DNA from: Warburgia ugandensis
Lineage: Eukaryota; Streptophyta; Magnoliopsida; Canellales; Canellaceae
DNA: 64,000 nt
Assembly (NCBI GenBank): GCA_035236585.1
Contig: CP141134.1
Coordinates: 19,956,414 to 20,020,413, forward strand
Reading direction: 5' to 3'
The notes under the pieces were generated by a model. It saw nothing but the letters and a program-made list of their open reading frames with translations. It was not told the DNA's origin and ran no database searches. The position numbers and the translations under genes are program-made. Positions 46,240 to 58,576 of this stretch are shown piece by piece (position 1 is the stretch's first letter; each line of letters starts with the position of its first letter).

Positions 46240-46810
46240 TAAAAAGCTACTCTCCTCATGAAGATATGTATGAAACAGGGGCCATCCCTACATTGGTGGA
46301 TAGATTGGGGAGTAGAGTAGACAGTCAATTTAATCAATTGGAAGCTTTTATGTTGGCTAACGAGTCATCAAGACAACCTCAATAGGAGGAGTGTTTGTCC
46401 TATGCTAGTACAACACATCCAACTACTTCATGTTCATCAGGTTCTATGTTTCCTACATACTTTGTGGAGCAAAACCCTAGTGATAACTTCTATTCTAAGA
46501 ATTACCACCCTAAATGGGCTAGGCATCCTATTTTTTCATTATCTCTAGATAATTACCCTTTCCCTAGTGATTCAATGCTATAGCTGAGCCACAAAAGGGG
46601 AGAAATCTTTATCAAAGATCCTTAGATTGTTTATGTAAAGCACTCTTGAATTCTAGAATGATGTAAAACAAACTGTGAAGGCCCACTCTCAAACTATTGT
46701 GAAGTTGAATGTCCAAATAGGTCAAATATCTATTGAATTTTTAGAAAGGGAAGAGAAAACTAACCAAGTTGAGGACTATGAGAACCCATCATCAACTACT
46801 CAAGGATTGT
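46240..46810 (+). pseudogene. Athila-like gag C-terminal remnant
   Basis: In frame from about 46,290 I read VDRLGSRVDSQFNQLEAFML, a stop, then EECLSYASTTHPTTSC, with the knuckle at 46,392-46,433. The second zinc-ligand Cys is Tyr (TAT for TGT). Then SDNFYSKNYHPKWARHPIFS matches the hallmark 'YSNTYNPGWRNHPNFSW' of Athila/Tat gag. After a stop, SQTIVKLNVQIGQISIEFLE (about 46,690-46,745) matches 'S.T..NLEVQIGQLA..L..R'. The N-terminal capsid part is missing or unreadable. It lies 1.6 kb after the primer-binding site, as expected. Confidence 0.85.
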
Positions 46811-47633
46811 AATAATATCAAACTATGAAGATTCTTACGAGATAGAGTCTAATGTTTATGCCATCCCCACCCTTCATGAACAATGATCCACTCAAGGCAT
46901 GTCTTAATCATTTTAATATTGAAATAGACACCTCCATTGATGAAGTAAATGATTTGCTTGACACTACGCCATTAATGGAACTCCTCAATGGACAGCTAAG
47001 TAAGGCCCCTTCCATTGCCTAAGATGCAATTTAAACCAGATAGTGAAGAAGAACTTGATTTGCACCTACAACCTTTACCAGAAAGTGCACACTATGAGAC
47101 TTTAGGTTCATCTAAAACCTTACCTATGAGTGCATAATAGCAAGGAGAAGTCATTGATGTTTTTGTAGAAAATCAACTAATTTTAGGGTGAATAGTATGT
47201 GAGATGCAAACCATATGTGAAATTCAAAGCTAGCATCAAGAGGAAAATGAACTAACTTTAGGGAGAATTCATTTAAGCCCTCTTTCACTGCATCAAGAGG
47301 AAAATGAACAAACCATATGTGAGATGCAAAGCTAGCATAACCCTAGCCATCAAGATAATGGAAGAGAGGAGGGATATTTCAAATTCTTCGATGTTGGCCT
47401 CATATATACCCAATTTAAAAGTTCATGGGCTAAGTTACCTTAACTTGGTCTCAAAAAATTTAAATTCATAGTGGTCCATCATGTCATTATCTTATCACCA
47501 CCATACATCTCTAGGTGGAAAATATATATTGACTACCATGAGATTCTGAGATGGAATAAGTTTTCTAGAAACCCCTTCATAGTTAGTTTAATGTGTGTTA
47601 AACCATATAAAATAACTAACTAGTATTTTTGTG
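46811..47633 (+). pseudogene. Athila-like linker and RT fingers remnant
   Basis: Broken frames give TSIDEVNDLLDTTPL, then LHLQPLPESAHYETLGSSKT (about 47,055-47,125), the Athila 'LKPLP..LKY.FLG...TLP' linker. Next come LTLGRIHLSPLSLHQ and FKFFDVGLIYTQF (like 'LKFLDAGIIYPI'), KKFKFIVVHHV, and SRWKIYIDYHEILRW (like 'GWRVCIDYRKLN'), before the frame ends near 47,633. The protease between gag and linker is not readable. RT palm, RNase H and integrase are absent. A CATCAAGAGGAAAATGAAC block is duplicated at 47,234 and 47,291. It aligns piece by piece with 9,540-10,105 on the minus strand. Confidence 0.75.
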
Positions 47634-47993
47634 TAGTTAGTAAGTTGTAGATTACAATCTATTAATAGAATAAAGGGTTAGATTGAGCCAGTCGAACTTT
47701 TAGATCACCTGTCAAGTTTAGATGAAAAATAAATTATTCCAATCAAGCCAGAACAAATTTGGATAGCTCGGATCAAGTCTAAGAGGTAATGGCGTATGCT
47801 CTAACAATGTCCAAGTTCAGAGGGGGTATCTATATCATTTTCAGAATATTCAGAATCCCACACATACAACCACCTTTTGGGCTGTCATTATCACAGGCTA
47901 GGTGAGGCCATGCAAGTCCCAAGAATTCCTAATGTCCCACCCATTATTTAAACTAAGAATAAACATGACAATTGGGCCCCACCAAGATTACTT

Positions 47994-47996
<3 letters not shown>
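47634..47996. other. Unassigned
   Basis: Nothing recognised between the element's end and the microsatellite. Confidence 0.5.
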
Positions 47997-48059
<63 letters not shown>

Positions 48060-48077
48060 CACACACACACACACACA
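47997..48077. repeat. Compound (CT)30(CA)10 microsatellite
   Basis: CT run at 47,997-48,057, followed directly by CA at 48,058-48,077. Confidence 0.98.
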
Positions 48078-48479
48078 TGCATAAATTTTCAACAAAGTCA
48101 ACACATTTTCCCCTACTTTTTAGCTAGAGAAAACATGTATATGTTGTAGTGGTGGGATACTGGCTGATTTTAGGAAGCCACTTCCTATAAGAAGAAATGT
48201 CATATTTTTTTGGGAGAGATTGGACTCAAGACTGGAAAGCGTTTTATTATTAGAAGGTCTCATATAAGAAGTAGCAAAGGCACTTCACAATAGGAAGGTA
48301 AATAACATCATATCTAATACGAATAGCACTGCAACAAGGGGAGCTAACATTTTGATATATATTAGAAGGTAAAGACGCTCGGATTTGAGGAAGAATAGGG
48401 AGGCATTTAGAAGTGAGACGTGTTTTTAAGGAATAAGAAGAGAAAAATGTCTTATTTAGGGTGCTTTTAGAGACATCAT

Positions 48480-49519
48480 TCTATTTTCTCTTGAAGTCAA
48501 TCACTTTCCATTTTTCTTAACTTTCTTTCTCTCTTTGAAAACAACATGTCTCTTTCTTTAAATTTTTATCTTTCCCCTACTTTCCATTCTCTCTATCTCC
48601 ATATATATTCTTCCATTCATGCCTCATACCCTCACTCTTATGTTTTATTTTTTATTTTTTTTCTCCTAGGAGTAAGTAATGTATTCTAACCATCCCTAGG
48701 ATTGTTTTCGCCAATCTTAGGCATAGTTATGATACTTGTTAATCCTTGCTAAGTTAAGTTGTATCTTTTGCAATTTCATTCATGTTAGTTTCATATTTTT
48801 ATAGTTTTAGGATCGTTTTGCTATAATTTTTAGATACTATTTAGGACTATTTTATTATAATTTTTAGATGTGTTATTCTCTGTAGTATTAGGATAATTTA
48901 GGACATTTTACTTTCATTGTTTTAGCATTGTAGAATTGAACAATTTTTCTATATTAGAATTATGCTAGGCTAAATTCTATTGGACTAGGATTAGAGTGAT
49001 CCTAGCCTATAATTAGGAAACCCCACTAATTAGTTTATAGTGTTTTTAAACATCTTAGAAAGTTGATTTAGAAATTAATCTCAATTTAGAAAAGGTATAT
49101 TTTCCTAGTATAATACTTTGATTTGATGTTGTTATCATTTATAGTAGATTCTTGGAAATAAATCCTTTCTATATTATAGTTAGATTCTAATAGAATGATT
49201 AGGAGTTGATAATCTATCTATTTTTCAAAGTTTTATAACTTGTAAAATTAAATTTTCAAAAAACCATTTTTTGAGAAAATAATTATAGTTTTGATTGAAT
49301 TCTTGAGTTATAAAGAGAAATAATAAGTGTTGGGCCTAATTTTAGCCTAGGTGGTCTTTAGTCCTAGTTTTCTTTCATAAATTAATTCACTTAATCTCAT
49401 CCATTTGGTCATCATCTTCAATTCTTTTTAGTTTAGTATAATTTTTCCATCTTCTTAAGATCATTAGTTTAGATTACTTTTGTACTTAATTTTCACTCTA
49501 TATTCTCCATGTGGATTCA
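48480..49519 (+). mobile_element. Athila-type LTR 3' part, split by solo LTR f
   Basis: The T-rich 3' half runs to ATTCA at 49,515-49,519 and resumes after the solo LTR at 54,485. The rejoined sequence reads GGATTCA|ACCC...ACTATGCACTTGTAGG, equivalent to GGGATCAACC...CATGCACTTGCAAGT at the ends of the other Athila LTRs. The left boundary is unclear, and 48,080-48,480 is unassigned. Confidence 0.55.
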
Positions 49520-50857
49520 TGTAATACCTACAAATACACAATTCAAATAAGTAAATCTATGCATTTACAACAATAACAAAAAAAGATAAATTTTTTATTA
49601 TTTACTAAGTGTATGTTTTAATTGGTGATGGAGAAGATATGAACAAGTGCATCGAGAAATTAGGTTAGGATAACCTGTTAGAGTTGATTGTTAAGTTAAT
49701 TTGGATGGTTAGAAACAAAATTTCTAAGGAAAAAGAGAAATTTGAAAATCACATTGAGTTAGCATTAATTGATCTTCCAAAATAAAAATTAAAATTAAAA
49801 CATAAATTGATGTTAGATTGAAGGATTAGATAGTTCACTAATAAGCAAAGGTCTTAGACTAAACACCACCCAAAGCCCTTAGTGAAATTCCAAGGAAATA
49901 GCTAGAAGATGTAAAATAAATATGTTACAATTGTAAAATGTACACTAAACAAGATAGAATTGAACAAAGTTAGACAAATGGGAGATTTTAATTGAAAATG
50001 TACTTAAGTGGACCATCCACATGGGAGGCACCACATGTTCTTTAATTCCCACATGCAGAATTCAAGACTAAGTATAAATCAAATTTAAAACTTAAGCTGG
50101 AAATTTTTCTAGCCATTAACAAGGGAATGAACCACGGACAGAGGGAAACTGAGAAAGAAGAAGACCTGCAGAGAGAGTGGAGAAGGCGAGAAGGGAATAT
50201 GACCTGGGGAAGGAGAGGGGAGTGAAGAAGGATCACTAGGGTTTAACCCTACCTTCCGGAAGGTGGTGAAGAGCCTTAGGAGCGCTGGAAAACTGGAGCT
50301 CTGCCTAAGTTGCATCTCCTCGCAGTGAAGGAGAAAGACAACAAACTCAGGAGAACTAGTTGGAATACCCAACGATTCCACACTCTAAACAGGTAGGGGA
50401 TACCTGGAAGAAGTACTAATATTAGCTCAGCTTTAGCCCAAGCAAATGACATCTTTTTCTTAGAATTTGTATGATTTCTTTTCTTGCTGCATCAATACCA
50501 TAGGAAGTTTCTTTTCATAACTTATCTTGTTGCATGCTAATAGTTGTTTCTGATAATTTTCCTTGGATGTATGTTTAGTTATTGAAGTTTAGTAAGTCAA
50601 TCTTCTACTTGAACATCATTTATAAGGATAGGTAATTCGTGAAAATCCAAATCACAACATGCTCTGTTTGTAAATCGATAATGTAGGAAAATTGGGGATG
50701 AAATTTCACGTGATAAACACCCCTTTGCTCGATCTAATTTGAACAACTAACTTCTGGGTCTTCTTTGTGGATGGTTAGGCCTTGAAATGGTGCATAAAAG
50801 TAGCAATTTTTAATGGGTTAATTTGAAGTTTTGGAAGAACAAATCAAAATGAGGACT

Positions 50858-51290
50858 GTACGCACCTTACCTTCCGCACTGTTGCAGGAAATGGCACACG
50901 ATCCCAGTTAAGAAAAACTTGTCTTTTGGCTCAATATGCAAAGTCATGCCATGGGTTTTCATGGCAAAAACAGAAAACTGGGGACTGCTGTTTAAGTTCT
51001 TTTGGAATGTGTCTGATTAATACTTCTCTGGAAGTGCTGAATAGGGGGAAACGCACCACCTTTCCTGCATGTTTTGTGCAGGGAAAATGGCGCCAGTCTT
51101 CCTCCTGCTGGACATTTTGAGATTGGTTGCAGCAAAAATTAAGTGAACTTCAGGAAAAATCAGTAACTGAGCACTCTTCAACCAAGCTACTGGAAGTACA
51201 ACTAATTTTGGGTGAACAGGAAGGGAGCGTACCACATTTCCTGCACGCTTCCAGCAGGAAAATGGCGCCCACGTCCTTCTAAAGTGTGCA
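50858..51290 (+). repeat. Three diverged units of about 180 bp with a TCCTGCA/GCAGGA hairpin
   Basis: CGCACC, CGCACC and CGTACC begin at 50,861, 51,052 and 51,228. In units 2 and 3 this leads to TTTCCTGCA..GCAGGAAAATGGCGCC-type sequence, where CCTGCA and TGCAGG or GCAGG can pair. Unit 1 has CTTCCGCACTGTTGCAGGA. Upstream of each core is a TGGAAG..C-like stretch. It lies within solo LTR f. Confidence 0.7.
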
Positions 51291-51389
51291 GTCTACTGTA
51301 GGGTTACAGGTAGATTAGGATTGGAAAAAGGTTGAATGGTTTGTGCCTGAATTGAATGTATTTGGCAAAATTCGAATTGCTATGATACT

Positions 51390-51660
51390 GGACAAGTGAA
51401 AACTAAGACTATACCAGTGCTGGGATTTAGGAATGTAGAAAACCGAACAGGGGAACTTGGGAATCCAAAAAAACTACATTTATGCTAAAATTTGAACATT
51501 TTAAGCTATCTTATGCTGGAAAATGTGTACACTCAAGTTACATCATGCGCTGGACAATGTGGGAATACTTAAACCTTACTTGTGTTGGGAAAAATTGGGG
51601 AAGTTTATATATACTTATACGAGAATTTGGAAATTCTTAGATTGCTAGGTTAAAAGTTCT
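51390..51660 (+). repeat. Diverged repeat of about 45-50 bp
   Basis: GCTGG(A/G)-AA(T)GT, GGGAA and TACTTA-type words recur (TGCTGGAAAATGTG, CGCTGGACAATGTGGG, GTTGGGAAAAATTGGGG), suggesting an old minisatellite inside solo LTR f. Confidence 0.5.
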
Positions 51661-51679
51661 TATGGTTAGACTCCTTCAA

Positions 51680-52000
51680 CTCTCATACCTATAAATTTAG
51701 TCATCTATGATTTAGACTCCAATGCCTTAACCTCCATTAATCTAGAATCTTATGCCTTAGTTTTCCATGGCATGGTCTTCCAATTCAAGACACTTGTACT
51801 TTAAATCACTTAAGAATTAACCATCCATGACTTGATCACCCAAGCCATAGTGAAACATAATCACCAACAACTTAAATCTTTCAAGTCTTGGTCTTCTAGG
51901 ACTTGGTCACCTATGTCTTAATCATTTAAGCTTTGGTCTTCAATGACTTAGTCTCTTCCTTAATCTCCTGTAACATAGTTCCCATGACTTAAGTCACCTA
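51680..52000 (+). repeat. Short-period ACTTAGTC/ACTTGGTC repeat
   Basis: Words such as CTATGATTTAG, CATGACTTGATCACC, TCTTGGTCTTC, GGACTTGGTCACCTATG and AATGACTTAGTCTC recur every 25-35 bp. It is a degenerate array inside solo LTR f. Confidence 0.5.
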
Positions 52001-52107
52001 TACACTAAATCAAGTTTTCCATGAGTAGGTCTCTTATGCCTAGAGAATTAAATCCTATGAAATTAGCCAAGGGTGAAATACGCCTTGTTACCTCTTAAAT
52101 GTTAGGA

Positions 52108-52577
52108 ATAACATTCCTATGAACCTAACTAGGTAAGATGAACACTTGGTCATACCTAGAATCCAAATTTGGGCTATATATGATTATCAACACAAAAAGA
52201 CCATTAGTTAAAAGAAAATTTTAAGTGTTATGAACCGTATGACCAACACTATAAGAGTGTTAGCTAGGGTATAGTGATATCATGACATCAAGCTTATCTT
52301 AGAACTAAGAACTATAGAAAAAGGGTTGTACCCCCCTAGGTTATAACATTCCTATGAACCTAACTAGGTAAGATGAACACTTGGTCATACCTAGAATCCA
52401 AATTTGGGCTATATATGATTATCAACACAAAAAGACCATTAGTTAAAAGAAAATTTTAAGTGTTATGAACCGTATGACCAACACTATAAGAGTGTTAGCT
52501 AGGATATAGTGATATCATGACATCAAGCTTATCTTAGAACTAAGAACTATAGAAAAAGGGTTGTACCCCCCTAGGTT
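52108..52577 (+). repeat. 235-bp tandem duplication, one mismatch
   Basis: Copy 1 is 52,108-52,342 and copy 2 is 52,343-52,577. They differ only at 52,269 (G) versus 52,504 (A). A further 4 bp of a third unit (ATAA) follow. It is far younger than its surroundings. Confidence 0.95.
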
Positions 52578-54484
52578 ATAAGAATATGAAGCAAATGGAA
52601 TTAGGGTCATAACCTAAAGAAGCTTAGTTGCTTAGGGATACAGCTAAGTAAAGCGCAAATACTAAAAAGGAATAATACATGAATTGTATGACTTAGACTA
52701 AGGCAAATAGACCACTAATCCAAGAAACATCATTAAGACATTAAGTGCCAAGAACATTATATTTTGAAATAAAGATACAAATTCATGATAAATGGATTTC
52801 TATCCCTTCAACTCCATAAAGAAGACATCATCAGGTAGAAGATTTCACTATAAGTTAATAATGAGATTACCAAAGCATTTTACACTAACTAACACAAGAT
52901 ACTAGTTCATAGCACACCATCACATCATGATTTCAAATTTTTCTCGGATTTGGCCCAATGGATTTACTGATTTGGCCATAGGCCCTGAGAAATTGCTTTC
53001 GTTGATACTTGGCAAGCACCATAACTGTGATGGTGAGCCATGAGATATGGATATGATTACATGGATGTTTTTGGCAGGCACTCTGTGAGTAGCTATAAGT
53101 CTTGATGGATGTAGATTTGTTGATACTTAAGCAAGCACTCTACAAGCAGGTCTAACCCTAATGATTATGGATTTTATCAATGTTTTGGGCTATCACTCTT
53201 AGAGTGTCCTAAGTCTCAGATCTCTCTGTAGGTGCTTTATGAATACCATAAGACTTGGAGGCTTGGATGCTTAGGGTGACAATAAGACCTGGAGGCAGGT
53301 GTGCTATGTGCCACTGTAAGTCCTAGAGGCCCTATGCTAGAAGGTGCAGTCAACCATTAACCTTTGAGATGAAAGTGATACCAACCTGACAATGGAGATG
53401 GTGGGTAGTAGGAGTACCTTCTCATGGGGAAGTATTCTGAGTGGTAGCCGGATGACCCCCATGAGGTCCGGTGAGTCATGGTTTGTGAGGGTATCCACGA
53501 GCAAACATAAAGGCCACGGTATTGCTAGTAGGTGACGGTAGGGCCTATGAGCATAGGTGTCTGTGGGTTGTTAGCATGCTAGACATGCCAGTCATTTCTT
53601 AAGAGTTTAGACCTTCTCCCTTGTGGTTGACCTGTATGCCACTAATGCATCCTTGGTAGTAGGATGGAATGCCATTGTGATATGGAGCAATCAGTTTTCC
53701 ATGATGATGTAGGCATGGATTTGTGCATTGTGGATTGAAGGCTATGAGCCTTGGTTCGGGTCCAACTGTTTTGAGTACACTGGATTGACAGACTTATCAG
53801 ATTCTTTTGGACATTGCAAACAATTTGTGATCACTAGTTTTTCTCCATGCATTCTTATTTTATGTGTCATGATTTCTCATTTTCAGAAACTATGGACATA
53901 TATATGTGGAGATACATATACCTATATGTATGCTATTTTATGCCCTATTTTAGGTGTTCTAGCTAGTATTAGTTTTTCTTCCTATCATAAGCGATTGTGT
54001 TATTCACCCCCTACAACCAACATTTCAGGTGACACACCAGGTAGATTGAGTGCGATAAACACAAGGAAGGTAAAAGTACTTGGATTAGAATAGATGTGAA
54101 GAGAATATGTTTACAGTGTAGTTTCTTCTGATAGAATTCTTGTGTATGATTTGATTTTGGGTATTGTGTATATCTTAAATTTCTGTTGACACATTGGATG
54201 ACTATAATATGTATTGTACGAATTATTCGAATGGCTTGTGTGACTTTACTTTACTTGTGACAATATGGGTGATCATGTGGCATGCGTATCTAACCATTCT
54301 TACATTAGAAGACTAGCATTTTACATATATGTCGAGGTTTTACCGTAACTCCCAAAAAGAAGTTGATGAATTTCTCAAAATTATGTATGTATTGTCACTC
54401 TGATAATATTTTTCTAAAACAAGAAAATTTCCATTATTTTCCAACCTAAAATCAACAATGGTTTGAAAAACCTAAGATGTTACA

Positions 54485-54565
54485 ATTCAACCCAGCAAAA
54501 TACTACAACTAATTAACTATGCACTTGTAGGAACAAATTCAAACAACTAACGAGAGGGTATGATA
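54485..54565 (+). mobile_element. Remainder of the Athila-type LTR end after solo LTR f
   Basis: Begins with the second ATTCA of the duplication, then CAACCCAGCAAAATACTAC and ATGCACTTGTAGG, which is the LTR terminus interrupted at 49,519. Confidence 0.5.
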
Positions 54566-54970
54566 TGTTTTGATTCTAATGAGGTACTTATCTTATCAAT
54601 TCATGTCACTTAAAAAGTAAAATACATGACTCAAAATGATCGTAAAACTTATTTTTCAAGTTCAAGTTTCAAATTGAGAAAATTCTTAACCTTCTACAAG
54701 TATTTCTACAATGGCATAAAAGCCTCCTTAATATCATATATCATCTTCATTTCCTTGAATTGATTTTTTTACGTTTTTGGAAATACTAATTAGAAATTTG
54801 GGATTTAAACATGTAACTTATTTTTATTGTAACTTGTTATGCTTTTGATTTTGATATAAAAATTTAAAGGGTAGTGGCATTAGTAAAAGATGAATCAAAT
54901 GAACCCAGTTTCATTGAATTTTAAGATTTTTTTTTTATATATAAGGATTCTGATTTTAAAAAGTACCTAC
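54566..54970. other. Unassigned
   Basis: AT-rich; nothing recognised. Confidence 0.5.
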
Positions 54971-55800
<830 letters not shown>

Positions 55801-56500
55801 ATCAGGAAGTAGTCAACTATTTGCTTAAGCATCCGCTCTTGTCATTTAGCATACTAAATTTATAGTTATCTACTATGATAGCTGAAATTCATCCTAATCT
55901 TATTGGAACAAAATAGTCAACTGGAATTTGAAATTGGTTTACTAAAATCCAAAACAGATTGATTTAGTCTTTTCTCCTTCAAATGACCATATCTTGGTCA
56001 TACGATGTTGGACTTCAGTGATCTTTGGTGTGTTAGAAATGCCTTTCAATTATATATGAATTAAGGACTTGTGGAGATTTATGAAATGACATATGAGGTC
56101 TCAAAATTTCTGAGATCTTCAAATTGATGACTTAATACTACTCGAACATCTGAAAATCTCCAAGTAGTGATATGTATCCTTTTGTGAACACTTAAAAACT
56201 TTCCAAATGGGACATGTAGCCTCATAAAATTTAGAATTCTTCAATGAGTAACATGTCACTCCTTGAATATATCTATTCTTCAAAGATAATCACTTGAATC
56301 CTCTTAAATGCTTCGGAACACATGAGTTTTCTAAAGACATGGCTTGTGGTGATCTTATAAATAATTGGACACTGAAGTAAACATGTTAGATCATAATACA
56401 AAGGTTTTTTATCATCAAAATAAAATGGATATTTTCATAATAATATTCTTGTTTTTTATTATGAAAAAACCTTGAAAAGAAAGTTAGAAAAAGATTAACA
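55801..56500. other. Unassigned, possibly rest of the copia 3' LTR
   Basis: No counterpart is available, because the 5' LTR copy is cut at 60,105. No coding content. Confidence 0.35.
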
Positions 56501-56660
56501 AAAATGTAGATGAACTTTCTTTTCTTCCAAATTTCTCCCCCTTTTAGTGATAAACAAAAAGGTAAGAGGAGTGATAAATACAACTTATTCTCCCTTTTGA
56601 ATATTAAAACAATGTACTCTCCCTCAACTTGTGCTCCCCCTTGAGCAATGAAACACAATA
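56501..56660 (-). other. Copia-type polypurine region
   Basis: The minus strand reads TTTGTTTATCACTAAAAGGGGGAGAAATT near 56,525-56,553, in two pieces TTTGTTTATCACTAAAA and GGGGGAGAAATT. CAAGGGGGAGCACAAG follows at about 56,630. Such '(GA)CAAAAAGGGGGAGA' tracts are typical just upstream of the 3' LTR in Tork/SIRE-type copia elements. Confidence 0.55.
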
Positions 56661-58415
56661 AGCACAAAATGGAGTATAGTTCCCCTTCAATTTGATAATC
56701 TACTCTACATAAGAATCAAGTAGGATCTCCATAAGAAGAACAATTCATGGTCTCATTCAAATCAAATAAACAATAATTTCAAATGAGTAGCCACAAGTAG
56801 AAGGCATATGCCATTCATTGATTGCATCCAAATAAATACATGGAGTTCTTCAAACATAAACATTTAATCAACAACAATATCATGCAATGACATAAGCTTC
56901 CTCTTAACATATACTCATGTCTCCATTCAATAGACACTCAAAGATAACCAATATACACAATTTAAATAGAGACAAATTGAAGAGAGGCATTCCTATCAAA
57001 AGTGGAGAAATATAAATATTTATTAAAAAATCATAAGCTCATCAAAGAATAAACATGAATGATTCTTATGAAGCAAAGAAGTTCCCTTTGAACTCATAAT
57101 TTTCATGAAAATATTTATTCAATGATGCCTATGATATATGAGTAAAGAAGGTAAGAAATGAAAGAAAACCTTCTAAAAATAATAGAGTACATGACGCTTT
57201 CTTCAAGTACACAAGTAGGCAGAGATAACTAGGTTCTAGGTATGAGCAATAAGATATAGTATCAAACTAATATAGAAATCACTTCAAGAGTGTCATCAAA
57301 ATCAAAGTTGAATTGGCTTGCTAGACGATAATAACTATATTTCATGAGATAGATTCATCTAAGTCATGGAAACATGATTAAAGGTAGGTCAAATAAAGAT
57401 GAAAGCTAAAGCTCCCTCAAAGTATTCATCATTTTCTTTTCACGGATATGGTCTTTCCAAAACATGTTAATCATCCAATAAAAAGAGTTTAAAGTATTTT
57501 CAATAATGTTCCTCTCTTCCTTTTCAAATACTTCTCTCCTTTTAAGATAACTTCAACATAATTATTTGAAAATTTTCCCTCAAATATATGTGTCCATAAA
57601 TACATTCAATCATCATTATATATATATATATATCCATATTAGCAAAAGAATAATCAAATATACATAAACATTATCTTCTCAAGCCTTTTGACCCACAAAT
57701 TAAAGTTGTTTTGCATCTTTTGGTTGCATTAAAAAGAAATATGAATTTTCAAAGCAAAGGCTATTCAAAAGTAAACTTTAATCATTCATTTCATGAAAGT
57801 TGAAAAGTTACAAATGCTAGTAATTATGCACAATACTCCAGATCATGCAAAGTCAAACTTTATTCTATGGTTTAGTAAAGATAGCATTCAATTTCTTTAA
57901 ACCATCAAAATAAAGTATATTTTTAGTGAAAGATAGAAAGTTACAATGCTTTCATATCCACATATCTTTCTCTTTCAATCTCATTCAATGTGACAAAGCC
58001 TTCACCCTTAAGTCTAAGAGTTGTTAATTGATTTTTGTCACTAATCATGTGTCTTAAATATCTACTATCCATGTATCGCAATTTCTTCGGTGCAATAGAT
58101 TCAAGATACCATTACAGAATAAAAAAAACCAAGTCTTTATTTTTGATACCCAAACTTGTAATTTGGGTCACAAGAGTAAGCACAAGAAGTTATTGGACCC
58201 TAAACAAACCAAACTTGTTTGATTGAACGTTTTCTTATATAGTAATGAGAATGTGAATATGAAGTATGCACTCTAGATGATCTTTGATTCTACAAAACAA
58301 AAACTATGTTTTCCACTTTTTCTTTGTAGATATGCTTCCCAAAGCAACATGTAAATCTTATTTTTCTAATTTTTTGACGATTCTACTTCTACACGGAAAT
58401 CAAAATTTTCTATCT
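56661..58415. other. Unassigned, internal copia region without readable pol
   Basis: Between the polypurine region and gag an intact element would carry about 4 kb of integrase, RT and RNase H. Only about 2.3 kb remains and I can read none of these. There is a (TA)n run at about 57,616-57,632. Confidence 0.4.
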
Positions 58416-58576
58416 AAAAAGGGCAGCCCCAATGCACGAAGCTCCCGCCTATGCAGGGTTCAAGGAAGGGGCAAACCACAATGGCATATAGTAGGTAGCC
58501 TTACCTTACCATGCCTTAAACTCATGACCTCAAGGTCAGATGACGACAACTTTTACTATTGTGCCAAGGCTCCCAC
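58416..58576 (-). mobile_element. Au-like SINE with target-site duplication
   Basis: On the minus strand it begins GGGAGCCTTGGCACAATAGT, a worn tRNA-derived A-box region. Then comes GAGGTCATGAGTTTAAGG, a worn B box (GGTTCGAGC type). It ends GGGAGCTTCGTGCATTGGGG and CTGCCCTTTTT, the typical Au SINE tail with a short T run. About 20-30 bp usual in the middle (after the B box) is missing. AGATAG follows the T run (plus strand CTATCT at 58,410-58,415) and also lies beside the 5' end (58,577-58,582), as a 6-bp duplication. Au SINEs are RNA polymerase III-transcribed, non-autonomous retroposons found across flowering plants. It is inserted inside the copia remnant, which has the same orientation. 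Confidence 0.85.

Larger units (their letters stand above)
49520..54484 (+). mobile_element. Family B solo LTR (copy f), 4,965 bp
   Basis: Starts TGTAATACCTACAAAT at 49,520, related to TGTAACAACCACAAAT of copy e. It ends AACCTAAGATGTTACA at 54,484. ATTCA at 49,515-49,519 and at 54,485-54,489 is a perfect 5-bp duplication. Positions 53,060-53,830 are closely similar to 12,840-13,520 of copy e. It carries at least four internal tandem repeats (50,861-51,290; 51,390-51,660; 51,680-52,000; 52,108-52,577). The apparent frames at 50,109-50,381 (minus) and 53,728-54,093 (plus) lie wholly within the LTR. The late hairpin seen in other copies is not recognisable here. Confidence 0.85.

Noticed and set aside
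47380-47633. A novel conserved peptide tail shared by the two Athila-like elements
   Set aside because: On closer reading it aligns with the known RT fingers (LKFLDAGIIYP.., GWRVCIDYRKLN), so it is ordinary Athila RT.
53728-54093. 121-codon plus-strand frame
   Set aside because: Wholly inside solo LTR f; homologous sequence in copy e (13,420-13,800) does not keep the frame.
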